The notes: a model not told the origin generated them from the letters alone. Numbered from the stretch's first letter, positions 1 through 6,618 are shown. The stretch is DNA of 11,043 nt from Chloroflexota bacterium (GCA_024648655.1 JAGGDZ010000466.1:1-11043); one strand, 5' to 3'. Numbers and translations are program-made.

Positions 1-128
1 CCAACGCGCTCCTGCACATTCGCACGCCGTATATTCGTGATAATCTCGAAATTGCGCCCGAGATTGTAAATCAGGGGTTCGGTTATAAGCTGTTCGGGGA
101 AGGTGAACCTGACTCGTCTCTTAGCCAT
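1..128 (-). CDS. NIL-domain protein, N-terminal part (runs off window)
   Basis: Reading the minus strand from an ATG at 128 gives an open frame of 42 codons to the window edge, beginning MAKRRVRFTFPEQ and continuing with LIYNLGRNFEIITNIRRANV. This resembles the start of small NIL-domain proteins, the ferredoxin-like fold also found at the C-terminus of methionine ABC transporter ATPases (MetN) and in the NIL-ferredoxin protein of homocysteine synthesis. The start lies inside the end of the threonine synthase gene (8-nt overlap, ATGGCTAA), and a GGTG six bases upstream could act as ribosome-binding site, so the two are probably translationally coupled. The pairing suggests a role in methionine/homocysteine or sulfur amino-acid metabolism, but the pathway role is an inference. 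The 3' end, and any additional domain such as a ferredoxin, are outside the window. Confidence 0.7.
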   Translation of the reverse strand, partial: MAKRRVRFTFPEQLITEPLIYNLGRNFEIITNIRRANVQERV

Positions 129-1383
129 TGCTTTCACCATTTCTTCCTTCTCGCGCCGCCATGCTGCTCATGAAATCATCGTATGCAGGCGAGGTGAACA
201 CCGGGTCGATTATAGGCTCCACCACCTCTTGCGTCTTCAGTCCGTTGCCCGTGATGTACGCCACAGTCAGGTCGTCGGGCAGTATCTTGCCGCTCTTGGC
301 AAGTTTTCGCAGCCCGGAAATCACCACACCGCCGGCTGTCTCGGTGAAGATGCCCTCGGTCTCGGCGAGCAGCTGGATGCCCTCAACAACCTCTTCCTCC
401 GGCGCCGCAACAGCACTGCCGCCGCTGCTCTCGATAGTCTTGATGGAGTAGAACCCGTCGGCCGGATTGCCGATAGCGAGCGACTTTGCGATGGTATCCG
501 GGGTAACCGGGCGCACGTGCGGCGTGTCCTCGTCATAAGCCGTCACGATGGGCGAGCAGCCCTCCGCCTGCGCGATGTGCATCTTCGTATGCGCCGTCGA
601 TTCTATCAGCCCCAGGTCCGCAAGCTCGTTCAGCCCCTTCCATATCTTCGTGAACAGCGACCCTGAAGCGCCCGGCACGACGCAGGCGTCCGGCGCGCGC
701 CAGCCAAGCTGCTCAGCGACCTCGTAGGCGAGCGTCTTGCTGCCCTCCGAGTAGAATGGGCGCATGTTGATGTTCACGAAAGCCCAACGATGGTTGTCTG
801 CAAGTTCGCTGCAAAGGCGGTTCACCTGGTCGTAAGTGCCGTCCACCGCCACAAGCGTCGCGCCGTAGATGCCTGCGCCCAGAATCTTGCCGCGCTCCAG
901 GTCCGACGGGAAGAACACCATCGTGTTCAGGCCCGCCTTCGCGCCGTGCGCTGACACCGAACCGGCGAGGTTGCCCGTCGATGCGCATGCCAGCGTGTCG
1001 AACTCGAACTCCAGCGCCTTCGCGGACGCCACCGACACCACTCTGTCCTTGAAAGAGAACGTCGGGTTCACGCTGTCGTTCTTGATGTACAGGTTGTTCA
1101 GACCCAGCAGCCTGCCCAGATTCTTCGCGCGAATAAGGGGCGTGAAGCCGGTGTTCATGTCGAGAGCCATCTCCGCGTCCACCGGCAGAAGGTCATGGTA
1201 GCGCCACATGGTAAGTGGGCCCTTGGTTATCCGCTCGCGGCTGATGACACGCGCCACGGCGTCGTAGTCGTAGCTCACTTCAAGCGGCCCAAAGCAGAAG
1301 TCGCAGACGTACTGCGGCTCGACCGGGTACTCGCTGCCGCACTCGCGGCATTGCAGGCTCTTTACATTAGACAAGGCAGGCAT
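121..1383 (-). CDS. thrC: Threonine synthase
   Basis: A PLP enzyme of fold type II, 420 aa, converting O-phosphohomoserine to threonine and phosphate in the cytoplasm. Visible features: an N-terminal zinc-ribbon-like pair of cysteines (C12-x2-C15 and C27-x2-C30), the PLP lysine K112 in NPTFSFKDR, the STGNLAGS phosphate-contacting loop near 135-142, EGSKTLAYEV near 213-222, a glycine-rich VPGASGS turn and ETAGGVV near the C-terminus. Length fits the plant/actinobacterial-like class. The ATG at 1383 has GGAG only about two bases upstream, which is too close. A TTG at 1374 (codon 4) has the same GGAG ten bases away and would give a protein starting at SNVKSL, so the true start may be three codons downstream. 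It heads an operon with the overlapping NIL-domain gene. Other fold-II enzymes (cysteate or cysteine synthase) are less likely. Confidence 0.93.
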   Translation of the reverse strand: MPALSNVKSLQCRECGSEYPVEPQYVCDFCFGPLEVSYDYDAVARVISRERITKGPLTMWRYHDLLPVDAEMALDMNTGFTPLIRAKNLGRLLGLNNLYIKNDSVNPTFSFKDRVVSVASAKALEFEFDTLACASTGNLAGSVSAHGAKAGLNTMVFFPSDLERGKILGAGIYGATLVAVDGTYDQVNRLCSELADNHRWAFVNINMRPFYSEGSKTLAYEVAEQLGWRAPDACVVPGASGSLFTKIWKGLNELADLGLIESTAHTKMHIAQAEGCSPIVTAYDEDTPHVRPVTPDTIAKSLAIGNPADGFYSIKTIESSGGSAVAAPEEEVVEGIQLLAETEGIFTETAGGVVISGLRKLAKSGKILPDDLTVAYITGNGLKTQEVVEPIIDPVFTSPAYDDFMSSMAAREGRNGESNG

Positions 1384-1423
1384 TCTCCATCAGATACTAG
1401 CGCCCAACCGCGCGCCAACTCAC

Positions 1424-1453
1424 ATGGTAGCAACGCGCAACTCGGCATGTCAA
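1424..1453 (-). promoter_or_regulatory. Predicted sigma70-type promoter for thrC
   Basis: On the minus strand a perfect -35 hexamer TTGACA (1453-1448) is followed after 18 nt by TACCAT (1429-1424), four of six matches to TATAAT. Transcription would begin around 1417, leaving a leader of roughly 35 nt before the thrC start. This is a pattern match only. Confidence 0.45.
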
Positions 1454-1518
1454 ACAGGATTTTCTCTCGTGCGCCGCTAGTTGGATGTGTACGCTCTTGC
1501 GCGGTATTGCGGAAGTTG

Positions 1519-1760
1519 ATGTTGAACACCTTGATTATCACGGAAGAGAACGAAATGATTTGGCTGGGATTGAAAAATGCGCTTGAAGAAACTGGAGACA
1601 TCAATGTAATAGGGGACTACGGACGTGCTGAGGAAATGATGTCCGCCTTGGTCTGTCTCAAAGAGGTCACGTCAATGTGTGTGTAATTGAGGTTACCTCG
1701 CTATCAAGCACTCGGCGGTCATCGGTGACTACATCCTATCCGTCATTCTTCTTGGCATGA
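1519..1760 (+). pseudogene. Degenerate response-regulator receiver-domain remnant
   Basis: The plus-strand frame from ATG 1519 (or TTG 1522, with GGAAG six bases upstream) encodes 55 residues, LNTLIITEENEMIWLGLKN then DINVIGDYGRAEEMM, before a TAA at 1684. This matches the first half of a NarL/LuxR-type receiver domain (beta1, acidic pocket, alpha1, beta2). The next expected strand, around the phospho-acceptor, appears in another frame as VNVCVIEVTSL (about 1671-1703), implying a frameshift near 1650-1660. That frame ends at 1758-1760 with no receiver-like continuation and no HTH domain follows. The two pocket acids and the acceptor are all Glu rather than Asp. It is best read as a decayed gene fragment; a sequencing indel is possible but would not restore the missing C-terminal part. 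Confidence 0.45.
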
Positions 1761-1893
1761 TGTTCTTCATTATCGGCAGAGCGTGACTCAGCTACTGGCC
1801 CTCCGACAGACTGGCGTTCCTTCATCCGCTCTGGTAGCTTCCCGGTAATGGGCTGCAAGGGCCCTGCGACAATTCCAAATCAGGTACGCGCAC

Positions 1894-1922
1894 TTGTCCC
1901 TTTCTTGGCTTCCGTTTATACT
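1894..1922 (+). promoter_or_regulatory. Promoter for leaderless transcript of the Lon-domain gene
   Basis: TTGTCC (1894-1899) is separated by exactly 17 nt from TATACT (1917-1922), a good match to a sigma70-type promoter. The -10 ends seven bases before the ATG at 1930, so transcription would start at or within a base or so of the start codon, giving a leaderless mRNA. There is no Shine-Dalgarno sequence before that ATG, which agrees. It also argues against the in-frame TTG at 1894 as start, since that codon is part of the -35 box. Confidence 0.55.
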
Positions 1923-1929
1923 CTACGCC

Positions 1930-2586
1930 ATGCCACCCGAACTGCCAGAACGACGCACACTGCCCCTGTTCCCGCTGAACACGGTGCTGTTTCCGGGCGC
2001 GTCACTGCCGCTTCAGATATTTGAGGAGCGGTACAAGCGCCTGCTGGAAGACTGCCTCGACGCCGATTCGCGCTTCGGCATCGTGCTCATCAAGTCCGGC
2101 GACGAGGTGGGGCAGCCCGCCATACCGCATCCTGTGGGCACGGTGGCGCGCATCACGCAGGTCAACGAAATCCGAGGAGACCGTTTCTTTGTCGCGGTAA
2201 CGGGTGAGTGCCGCTTCAAAATCAACACCATCACGCGGCACCGTCCGTATATCACCGCCGACGTATCCGTCCTGCCCGACACCGACGCCGAGGATGCCCG
2301 CCCTCAGTCGGAAGCCATCCGCGAGCAGCTCAACGAGTATCTGAGCCTCATAACCGGGCTGCAGGGCGGCTGGACGAGCGAGGTCCGCACCTCGCGCGAT
2401 CCGGCCGCGTTGTCCTACTACATCGCGGAAACCTTGCTGATTGACTTGTCTGAGAAGCAGCAGTTGCTCGAAAAACCCAATACCGCATCGAGGCTCGAAT
2501 CCGAAGCGGAAGTGCTGCGCCGCGACATCGACCAACTCCGCCAGCGCGTCGCCGTGGAGCTGCGCAGCAAGTTCAGCCGCCAGTAA
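1930..2586 (+). CDS. LON peptidase N-terminal-domain protein (no protease domain)
   Basis: A 218-aa protein consisting mainly of the Lon substrate-binding (LAN/PUA-like) domain, as in the stand-alone COG2802 family. The signature is at the N-terminus: LPLFPLNTVLFPGASLPLQI followed by FEERYKRLLEDCL. Then come the typical strands GTVARITQVNEI and FFVAVTGECRFKI, and a helical C-terminus (about 165-218) ending in a charged, probably coiled-coil segment. The AAA+ and serine-protease parts of Lon are absent, as is normal for this family, so it is not a protease itself; it may bind unfolded or misfolded substrates, but its role is not established. The start was set at ATG 1930 because a TTG at 1894 falls inside the predicted -35 box. 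It stands alone and converges on the BtuF-like gene. Confidence 0.88.
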   Translation: MPPELPERRTLPLFPLNTVLFPGASLPLQIFEERYKRLLEDCLDADSRFGIVLIKSGDEVGQPAIPHPVGTVARITQVNEIRGDRFFVAVTGECRFKINTITRHRPYITADVSVLPDTDAEDARPQSEAIREQLNEYLSLITGLQGGWTSEVRTSRDPAALSYYIAETLLIDLSEKQQLLEKPNTASRLESEAEVLRRDIDQLRQRVAVELRSKFSRQ

Positions 2587-2610
2587 CTGAACGCCAGTGT
2601 GACGCGTAAA

Positions 2611-2676
2611 TGTCCCTTCCCTCTCGATGGGGTTAGAGCCTGTCCCTGTGCAGACAGGGGATGGGAGGGAAAGACA
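2611..2676. repeat. Nested inverted repeat between convergent genes
   Basis: Outer arms 2611-2625 and 2663-2676 pair over about 13 positions with one bulged base and one mismatch. They enclose an inner hairpin, CCCTGT (2644-2649) / ACAGGG (2654-2659), with a GCAG loop. Lying 24 nt after the Lon-domain stop and 38 nt before the BtuF-like stop, it is placed to act as a bidirectional transcription stop. There is no T-run, so a classical intrinsic terminator is not shown, and it could instead be a small palindromic repeat element. Confidence 0.5.
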
Positions 2677-2714
2677 CCCTGCCGACATTCCATCATCTAC
2701 CAGTCAGGTGCCAA

Positions 2715-3617
2715 TCAGACACCGATGACAGACGCCGGCTTCTTGAATTTGTCCGGGTGCGCCATATAAGCTATCTGCTCCAATCCGTCCACGAGTCTCG
2801 GCCCGCTTCGGCTGAAGTACGACCCCGAATCCACAAAGTAAGCCCGTCCGTTGGAGACCGCCGGCAGTTCGCGCCACTCAGCTAGATTCTCCAGTGCATA
2901 GAACTCATCGCGCGCTCTTTTCGCGTCCATCCCGCAGGGCATAAGCGCCAGCACATCCGGCTTAGATGCCGCAAGCTCGTCCATGGTGATGCGGCGTGAA
3001 GGCTCCCCAGGCTTGGCAAGCGCGTCAGCGCCTCCGGCAAGTTCCACCATCTGTGGTATCCAGTGCCCTGCCACGATGGGCGGCTCTAGCCATTCGATGC
3101 ACGCCACGCGAGGCGTTGAGACGGCAGCCGCCGCACGAGAGCGCACGGCATCTATTCGCTTATTCAACTCAGCTACGAACGCCGATGCCACGTCCGGCAC
3201 GCCACACAGGTCCCCCACCATCTGAATGTCGTCAAGCATGTTGCCGATGGACGCCGGGTCCAGCGAGACCACGTTCGGCGGGTATGCCAGCCTGGAAGCC
3301 GCGTGCCGCACATCTTCATAAGACACCGCGCACACATCGCACAGTTCCTGAGTGAGCACCAGGTCCGGCGCCGCGTCGCGCAGGATTTCTTCGTCCACTT
3401 CGTAGATGCGCTCGCCGCGCCGGTACATCTCCGTTACGATGTGGTCGATTTCCTGGCTGCTCATCTTGTCCGCGTCGAACCTGCTGCGCACGACCTTGGG
3501 CTTGGCGAGCGCACCCTTCGGATAATCGCACTCGTGGCTGACCGCATGCAGCGAATCGCCCAGCCCAAGCGCGTACACAATCTCGGTGCCGCTCGGCAAG
3601 AATGAACAGATACGCAT
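2715..3617 (-). CDS. Cobalamin-binding-like (BtuF/COG0614) protein without signal peptide
   Basis: A 300-aa protein of the periplasmic-binding-protein fold that binds corrinoids or siderophores in ABC transporters. Family features are the opening RICSFLPSGTEIVYALGLGD, HECDYP (28-33), TQELCDVCAVS (89-99), GHWIPQMVELAGGADAL (about 183-199), LMPCGMD and SRSGPRLVDGLEQIAYM near the end. No signal peptide or lipobox is present: the domain begins at residue 1, so it is probably cytoplasmic. No permease or ATPase gene lies nearby, so uptake by a dedicated ABC system is not supported. Several cysteines (C4, C30, C93, C96) could hint at metal or corrinoid coordination; that is an inference. A strong GGGGGAG ribosome-binding site lies about seven bases before ATG 3617. 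It is downstream of and co-directional with the aminotransferase (78-nt gap containing a hairpin). Confidence 0.85.
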   Translation of the reverse strand: MRICSFLPSGTEIVYALGLGDSLHAVSHECDYPKGALAKPKVVRSRFDADKMSSQEIDHIVTEMYRRGERIYEVDEEILRDAAPDLVLTQELCDVCAVSYEDVRHAASRLAYPPNVVSLDPASIGNMLDDIQMVGDLCGVPDVASAFVAELNKRIDAVRSRAAAAVSTPRVACIEWLEPPIVAGHWIPQMVELAGGADALAKPGEPSRRITMDELAASKPDVLALMPCGMDAKRARDEFYALENLAEWRELPAVSNGRAYFVDSGSYFSRSGPRLVDGLEQIAYMAHPDKFKKPASVIGV

Positions 3618-3634
3618 GCTTCAACTCCCCCAAC

Positions 3635-3680
3635 GAAGAAGATGGGCAGAACTTTCTCATAAATCCTGCCCATCTTCTTC
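3635..3680 (-). repeat. Perfect 15-bp inverted repeat in the aminotransferase/BtuF-like gap
   Basis: GAAGAAGATGGGCAG (3635-3649) is the exact reverse complement of 3666-3680, with a 16-nt loop. On the transcribed minus strand the stem ends 17 nt before the ATG of the BtuF-like gene, directly ahead of its GGGGGAG ribosome-binding site. It could attenuate, terminate or stabilise between the two cistrons. It lacks a downstream T-run, so a simple intrinsic terminator is not the best reading. One arm coincides with a copy of the dispersed ATCCTG-type motif. Confidence 0.6.
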
Positions 3681-3690
3681 ATCTTGTTAG
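3663..3690. repeat. Dispersed intergenic motif, copy 1
   Basis: ATCCTGCCCATC (3663-3674) followed by CATCTTGTTAG up to 3690, between the aminotransferase and BtuF-like genes. The aminotransferase stop codon follows at 3696-3698 inside a TTAGTTC string also seen at the stop codon next to the 7444-7462 copy. Confidence 0.5.
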
Positions 3691-3695
3691 CTCTC

Positions 3696-4904
3696 TTAGT
3701 TCCTGAGAACACCCTCGCGCTCGAACGCCTCTGCAAGCCGCGCGATGCCTTCGTGGATCTCCTCGGGCGTGTTGTATCCGAAGCACAGACGCGCGTAGTT
3801 GCGCCCGGAAACGCCGTCCGGCGCGAACAGCGGGCCTGCCTGGTAGCCAACGTCCGCCGTTTCCAGCACTTTGTCGCGTATCGCCGTGATGTCCGACTCC
3901 TCCGGCATTTGCAGCCAGATGAAAAGGCCGCCTTCGGGCCTGCTCCAAGTCGCCGCGCCACCAAAGTTCTCGCCTAGCGCTGCCAGCATCGCGTCTCGCT
4001 TTGCGCGCTGGATGTCGTTAATCTCAACGATGTGCTCGTCGAGATTTTCGGTCGCATACCGATGCACCGCCCAGGACGCGAACTGGTTCGCCGCGCCGCC
4101 GCTCTTGACCACGCGCGCAACGTCCAGAACCTCGCGTGGCGCAGTCAGGTAGCCTAGCCTCATGCCCGGCGCGATGATCTTCGAGAACGATGCCGCGTAC
4201 ATCACGCTGCCCGTGTCGTCCAGCGCGTGCAGCGATGTTACATCCTCGCCCTCGTAGCGCAGGTCAACATAGCAGTCGTCTTCGAGTATGGGAACGCCGT
4301 GCTTCTGCGAGAGGCGCACCATCTCTTTGCGCCGCTCCAGAGTCATCGTCCAGCCCTGTGGGTTCTGGAAGGTCGGAATCGTGTAGATGAACTTGGGGCG
4401 CTTCCCCTCGCCGATAGCCTTCACGATGGCGGATTCCAGCGCGTCCGGCAGCATGCCTTCGCTATCGCACTCCACGCCGCGAATGTCCGTATGGAAGCGG
4501 CGGAGCTGACCAAGCGTGCCTGAATAGACGAAGTTCTCCACGAGCACCACGTCGCCGGGATCGAGCAGTGTCTCACAGACCATGTGAATGGGCATTCCTG
4601 AGCCATCCCCAATTATAAGGTCGTCAGGGCCTATGTTGATGCCGCGATCTCGCGCCAGCTTGTCCGCAACGAACTGGCGCAGCGGCGCGTACCCGCTCTG
4701 GTGCGCGTATATCGCGAGGTCGTCGCCCTCTTCGTCAAGCCCCTGCTTGAGAGCCTCCACCAGCCCGTCCAGCGGCATCGACTTAGGGTCCGGATACGCC
4801 ACGGCAAAGTCATACTTGCCGCGCTTCATGACAGGCGCATCCCTGCCTTCGGGCGCGTTCTTCGCGAAGAGGTCCTTGAAGCTAAACGGTTTGGCATCTG
4901 CCAT
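3696..4904 (-). CDS. PLP-dependent aminotransferase, class I/II
   Basis: A fold-type I transaminase of 402 aa, like the 2-aminoadipate/LysN and MocR-type aminotransferase group but without a GntR DNA-binding domain. Motifs: PTFQNPQG with N181 near the PLP O3', ILEDDCYVDLRY with D209 and Y212 (pyridine nitrogen and O3' contacts), the Schiff-base lysine K242 in SFSKIIAPGMRLGY, GGLFIWLQMP and a C-terminal YARLCFGY whose Arg should bind the substrate carboxylate. The amino-acid specificity cannot be read from the sequence. An upstream in-frame ATG at 5024 would add 40 non-conserved residues. ATG 4904 is preferred because AGGAGG sits eight bases before it. A promoter candidate lies at 5024-5052, and the BtuF-like gene follows 78 nt downstream. 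Confidence 0.9.
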   Translation of the reverse strand: MADAKPFSFKDLFAKNAPEGRDAPVMKRGKYDFAVAYPDPKSMPLDGLVEALKQGLDEEGDDLAIYAHQSGYAPLRQFVADKLARDRGINIGPDDLIIGDGSGMPIHMVCETLLDPGDVVLVENFVYSGTLGQLRRFHTDIRGVECDSEGMLPDALESAIVKAIGEGKRPKFIYTIPTFQNPQGWTMTLERRKEMVRLSQKHGVPILEDDCYVDLRYEGEDVTSLHALDDTGSVMYAASFSKIIAPGMRLGYLTAPREVLDVARVVKSGGAANQFASWAVHRYATENLDEHIVEINDIQRAKRDAMLAALGENFGGAATWSRPEGGLFIWLQMPEESDITAIRDKVLETADVGYQAGPLFAPDGVSGRNYARLCFGYNTPEEIHEGIARLAEAFEREGVLRN

Positions 4905-5376
4905 CGGTGATTCCTCCTGGGAATGTCCCTTCAACCCTGAAGAGAGAATGAATTGTGCCTGCCTGAGCAGAGTTTGATAGGCGGGAGTATCGTGAATCTC
5001 ATGCCATTTTCGCCTGTCAGCCAAGTGTATTATCTTTCGCCTGCGTTGACAACTGAAGCGACGACTGCGGCTATCATTTATGTACCACCCTGGCGAGTAG
5101 TTTCTCTGCGCCGGCGTCTCTCTATAGGGACATCTTCGGAAGGCGTTTCTCCTTGCCCATTATCATTAATTTCGTTCGGGTGACCGTTTGAATATACTGC
5201 CGTTAGCGGCAATGATGCGCTCTGGAGACTGACTGATTCTCAATACGCCACGACCGATGGTGAATAACGCCGTTGCGGGATATCTCAGATGAATCGGAAA
5301 TCTTTCGGCCGGAAATGCAACCGCCACACGATTCCTGGGAAACCACTTGCGGATCATGGTTATCGGACGCACCCAT
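4905..5376. other. 472-nt intergenic region
   Basis: This is the longest gene-free stretch in the window, between the CoA-transferase stop and the aminotransferase start (both minus). It contains the AGGAGG ribosome-binding site of the aminotransferase and a promoter candidate at 5024-5052. The rest (5053-5376) shows no recognisable gene, RNA or repeat. A minus-strand frame of about 63 codons ending at 5166 is open but has no ribosome-binding site or family signature that I recognise, so it is not called as a gene. Confidence 0.5.
5024..5052 (-). promoter_or_regulatory. Predicted promoter for the aminotransferase gene
   Basis: On the minus strand TTGTCA (5052-5047, five of six to TTGACA) is followed after exactly 17 nt by TACACT (5029-5024, four of six). 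The start would be near 5017, giving a leader of about 110 nt that ends in AGGAGG and ATG 4904. Pattern match only. Confidence 0.4.
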
Positions 5377-6567
5377 CTACACGACCCCCATCCCCCGCAT
5401 CCGCACCAAGTCCTCCTTCGAATACCCCAGCATGCCGCAGAACACATCCTCGTTGTGCTGCCCCAGAGTCGGCGCCGCATCCAGATTCCAGCCGCCATCG
5501 CCGCTCACCCTCCACGGCATCGCCGGATGCTCCAGCACGCCTGCCTCGGGGTGTTCCACATCAGTGAAGAACTTCCGCTCTCTGAGATGCTCCCACGACA
5601 GAATGTCCTCCGGCATCGCTACATACGCGAACGCCAGCCCGCTGCGCTGCGCCCGCTCGAATATGTCGTGCCTGTCGTGCTGCATCAACCAAGGCAGCAT
5701 CAGCGCATCCAGTTCGTCGGCGTTCGCCGCCCTGCCGGCGCGATCCCCGAAGCGTTCATCCGCAAGTTCCGCAATTCCCATCAGCTCTGCCATTTCGTGC
5801 CACTTGTGGTCCGGTCCCGCTATCACGCCCACATAGCCATCCCTGCACGGGTAGGGACCCCACGCCGCGCGCCCATATCCGCGATTGCCTGTGCGCCGGA
5901 AGTTGCTGCCCGTGTAGCTGTACTGGCTCAGAGCGTTTTCGAGGATGGTCGCCAGATATTCCGAGATGGCGACATCCACGTGCTGCCCCGCTCCGGATAT
6001 GTCGCGGTATAGCAGCGCGCCCATAGTTCCCGCGAATGCGTTCTGTCCCGCGCCGTACTGCGCCAGTCGCGCCGCCATGTGCAGAGGCTCCTGCTCAGGG
6101 TCTCCAGTGATGTGCATCAGCCCGCCCATAGCGTACAGGTTGATCTCGCGCGCGCCGTAGTCACGGTAGGGGCCCGTCTGCCCGAAGTTCGATATGGAGG
6201 TCATCACCAGACCGGGGTTGACTGAGGCAACGCTCTCGTAGTTCAGCCCAAGCCGTTCGGTCACCGCAGGACGGAAATTTTCCACCAGCACATCAGCCCA
6301 CTTCAGCAGACTATGGAGGATAGGCTGGGAAGCCGCACACTTCAAGTTGAGCGTAACCGACCTCTTGCCGGTGTTCAGATACAGGAAAAGCGCGCTCTTC
6401 TCAGAGTGCGGCACATCATTCGGGAACGGCCCGATGCGCCGTGAAGGGTCGCCAGTGCCTGGACGCTCCACCTTGATGACTTCCGCGCCCTGTGCCGCCA
6501 TCAACCTGGTTGCGTATGGCCCGGCCACATAATGTGTCAGGTCGAGCACTTTCAGCCCGTCAAGCAT
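5377..6567 (-). CDS. CaiB/BaiF-type (class III) CoA-transferase family protein
   Basis: A 396-aa member of the CaiB/BaiF family, which moves CoA between carboxylic acids, usually as an interlocked dimer in the cytoplasm. Family features: MLDGLKVLDLTHYVAGPYATRLMA, GAEVIKVERPGTGDPSR, NTGKRSVTLNL, DVLVENFRPAVTERLGL, SISNFGQTGPY, YAMGGLMHITG, SGAGQHVDVAISEYL. Length is normal. The residue aligned to the catalytic Asp169 of formyl-CoA transferase appears to be Q170, within ARLAQYGAG, so either the mechanism differs or the protein is not an active transferase by the classical route. The acyl substrate cannot be predicted. The start at 6567 has GAGG eight bases upstream. It is the last gene of the six-gene minus-strand cluster, 51 nt after the coiled-coil protein. 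Confidence 0.9.
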   Translation of the reverse strand: MLDGLKVLDLTHYVAGPYATRLMAAQGAEVIKVERPGTGDPSRRIGPFPNDVPHSEKSALFLYLNTGKRSVTLNLKCAASQPILHSLLKWADVLVENFRPAVTERLGLNYESVASVNPGLVMTSISNFGQTGPYRDYGAREINLYAMGGLMHITGDPEQEPLHMAARLAQYGAGQNAFAGTMGALLYRDISGAGQHVDVAISEYLATILENALSQYSYTGSNFRRTGNRGYGRAAWGPYPCRDGYVGVIAGPDHKWHEMAELMGIAELADERFGDRAGRAANADELDALMLPWLMQHDRHDIFERAQRSGLAFAYVAMPEDILSWEHLRERKFFTDVEHPEAGVLEHPAMPWRVSGDGGWNLDAAPTLGQHNEDVFCGMLGYSKEDLVRMRGMGVV

Positions 6568-6588
6568 TTCCCATGCCTCATTCCCTTC

Positions 6589-6608
6589 ATCCTGTCCATC
6601 GACGTTAG
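6589..6608. repeat. Dispersed intergenic motif, copy 2
   Basis: ATCCTGTCCATC (6589-6600) followed by GACGTTAG, in the 51-nt gap between the coiled-coil protein and the CoA-transferase, ending 11 nt from the coiled-coil protein's stop codon. Confidence 0.5.
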
Positions 6609-6618
6609 ACTCCGTTCT

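Noticed and set aside
103..666. 187-aa open frame on the plus strand antisense to threonine synthase
   Set aside because: It begins at a GTG with no ribosome-binding site, is rich in Arg/His/Leu and overlaps a gene identified with high confidence.
1688..1785. Hydrophobic frame VIGDYILSVILLGMMFFIIG on the plus strand, resembling a small membrane protein
   Set aside because: There is no start codon after the preceding stop at 1688-1690 and no ribosome-binding site. It overlaps the decayed receiver fragment in another frame.
2002..2688. 228-aa open frame on the minus strand, antisense to the Lon-domain gene
   Set aside because: It mirrors the codon structure of a confidently identified gene, is Arg/Gly/Leu-rich with no domain motif, and is typical of GC-rich shadow frames.
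4905..5024. 40-residue N-terminal extension of the aminotransferase from ATG 5024
   Set aside because: The internal ATG at 4904 has an ideal AGGAGG site. The extension contains the ribosome-binding site and is not like family N-termini.
5082..5091. AGGGTGGTAC on the minus strand upstream of the aminotransferase, resembling the T-box antiterminator sequence AGGGTGG
   Set aside because: It lies upstream of the best promoter candidate, so it would not be in the transcript. No specifier loop, stem I or terminator was found around it.
5166..5357. Minus-strand open frame of about 63 codons downstream of the CaiB-type gene
   Set aside because: There is no ribosome-binding site or recognisable motif, and it is simply the open tail of a longer antisense-like frame that starts inside the CaiB-type gene. 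It could be a small hypothetical gene but cannot be supported.
5347..6012. 221-aa open frame on the plus strand, antisense to the CaiB-type gene
   Set aside because: Composition is dominated by His, Arg and Pro, it has no family signature, and it lies wholly across a well-supported gene except for its first bases.
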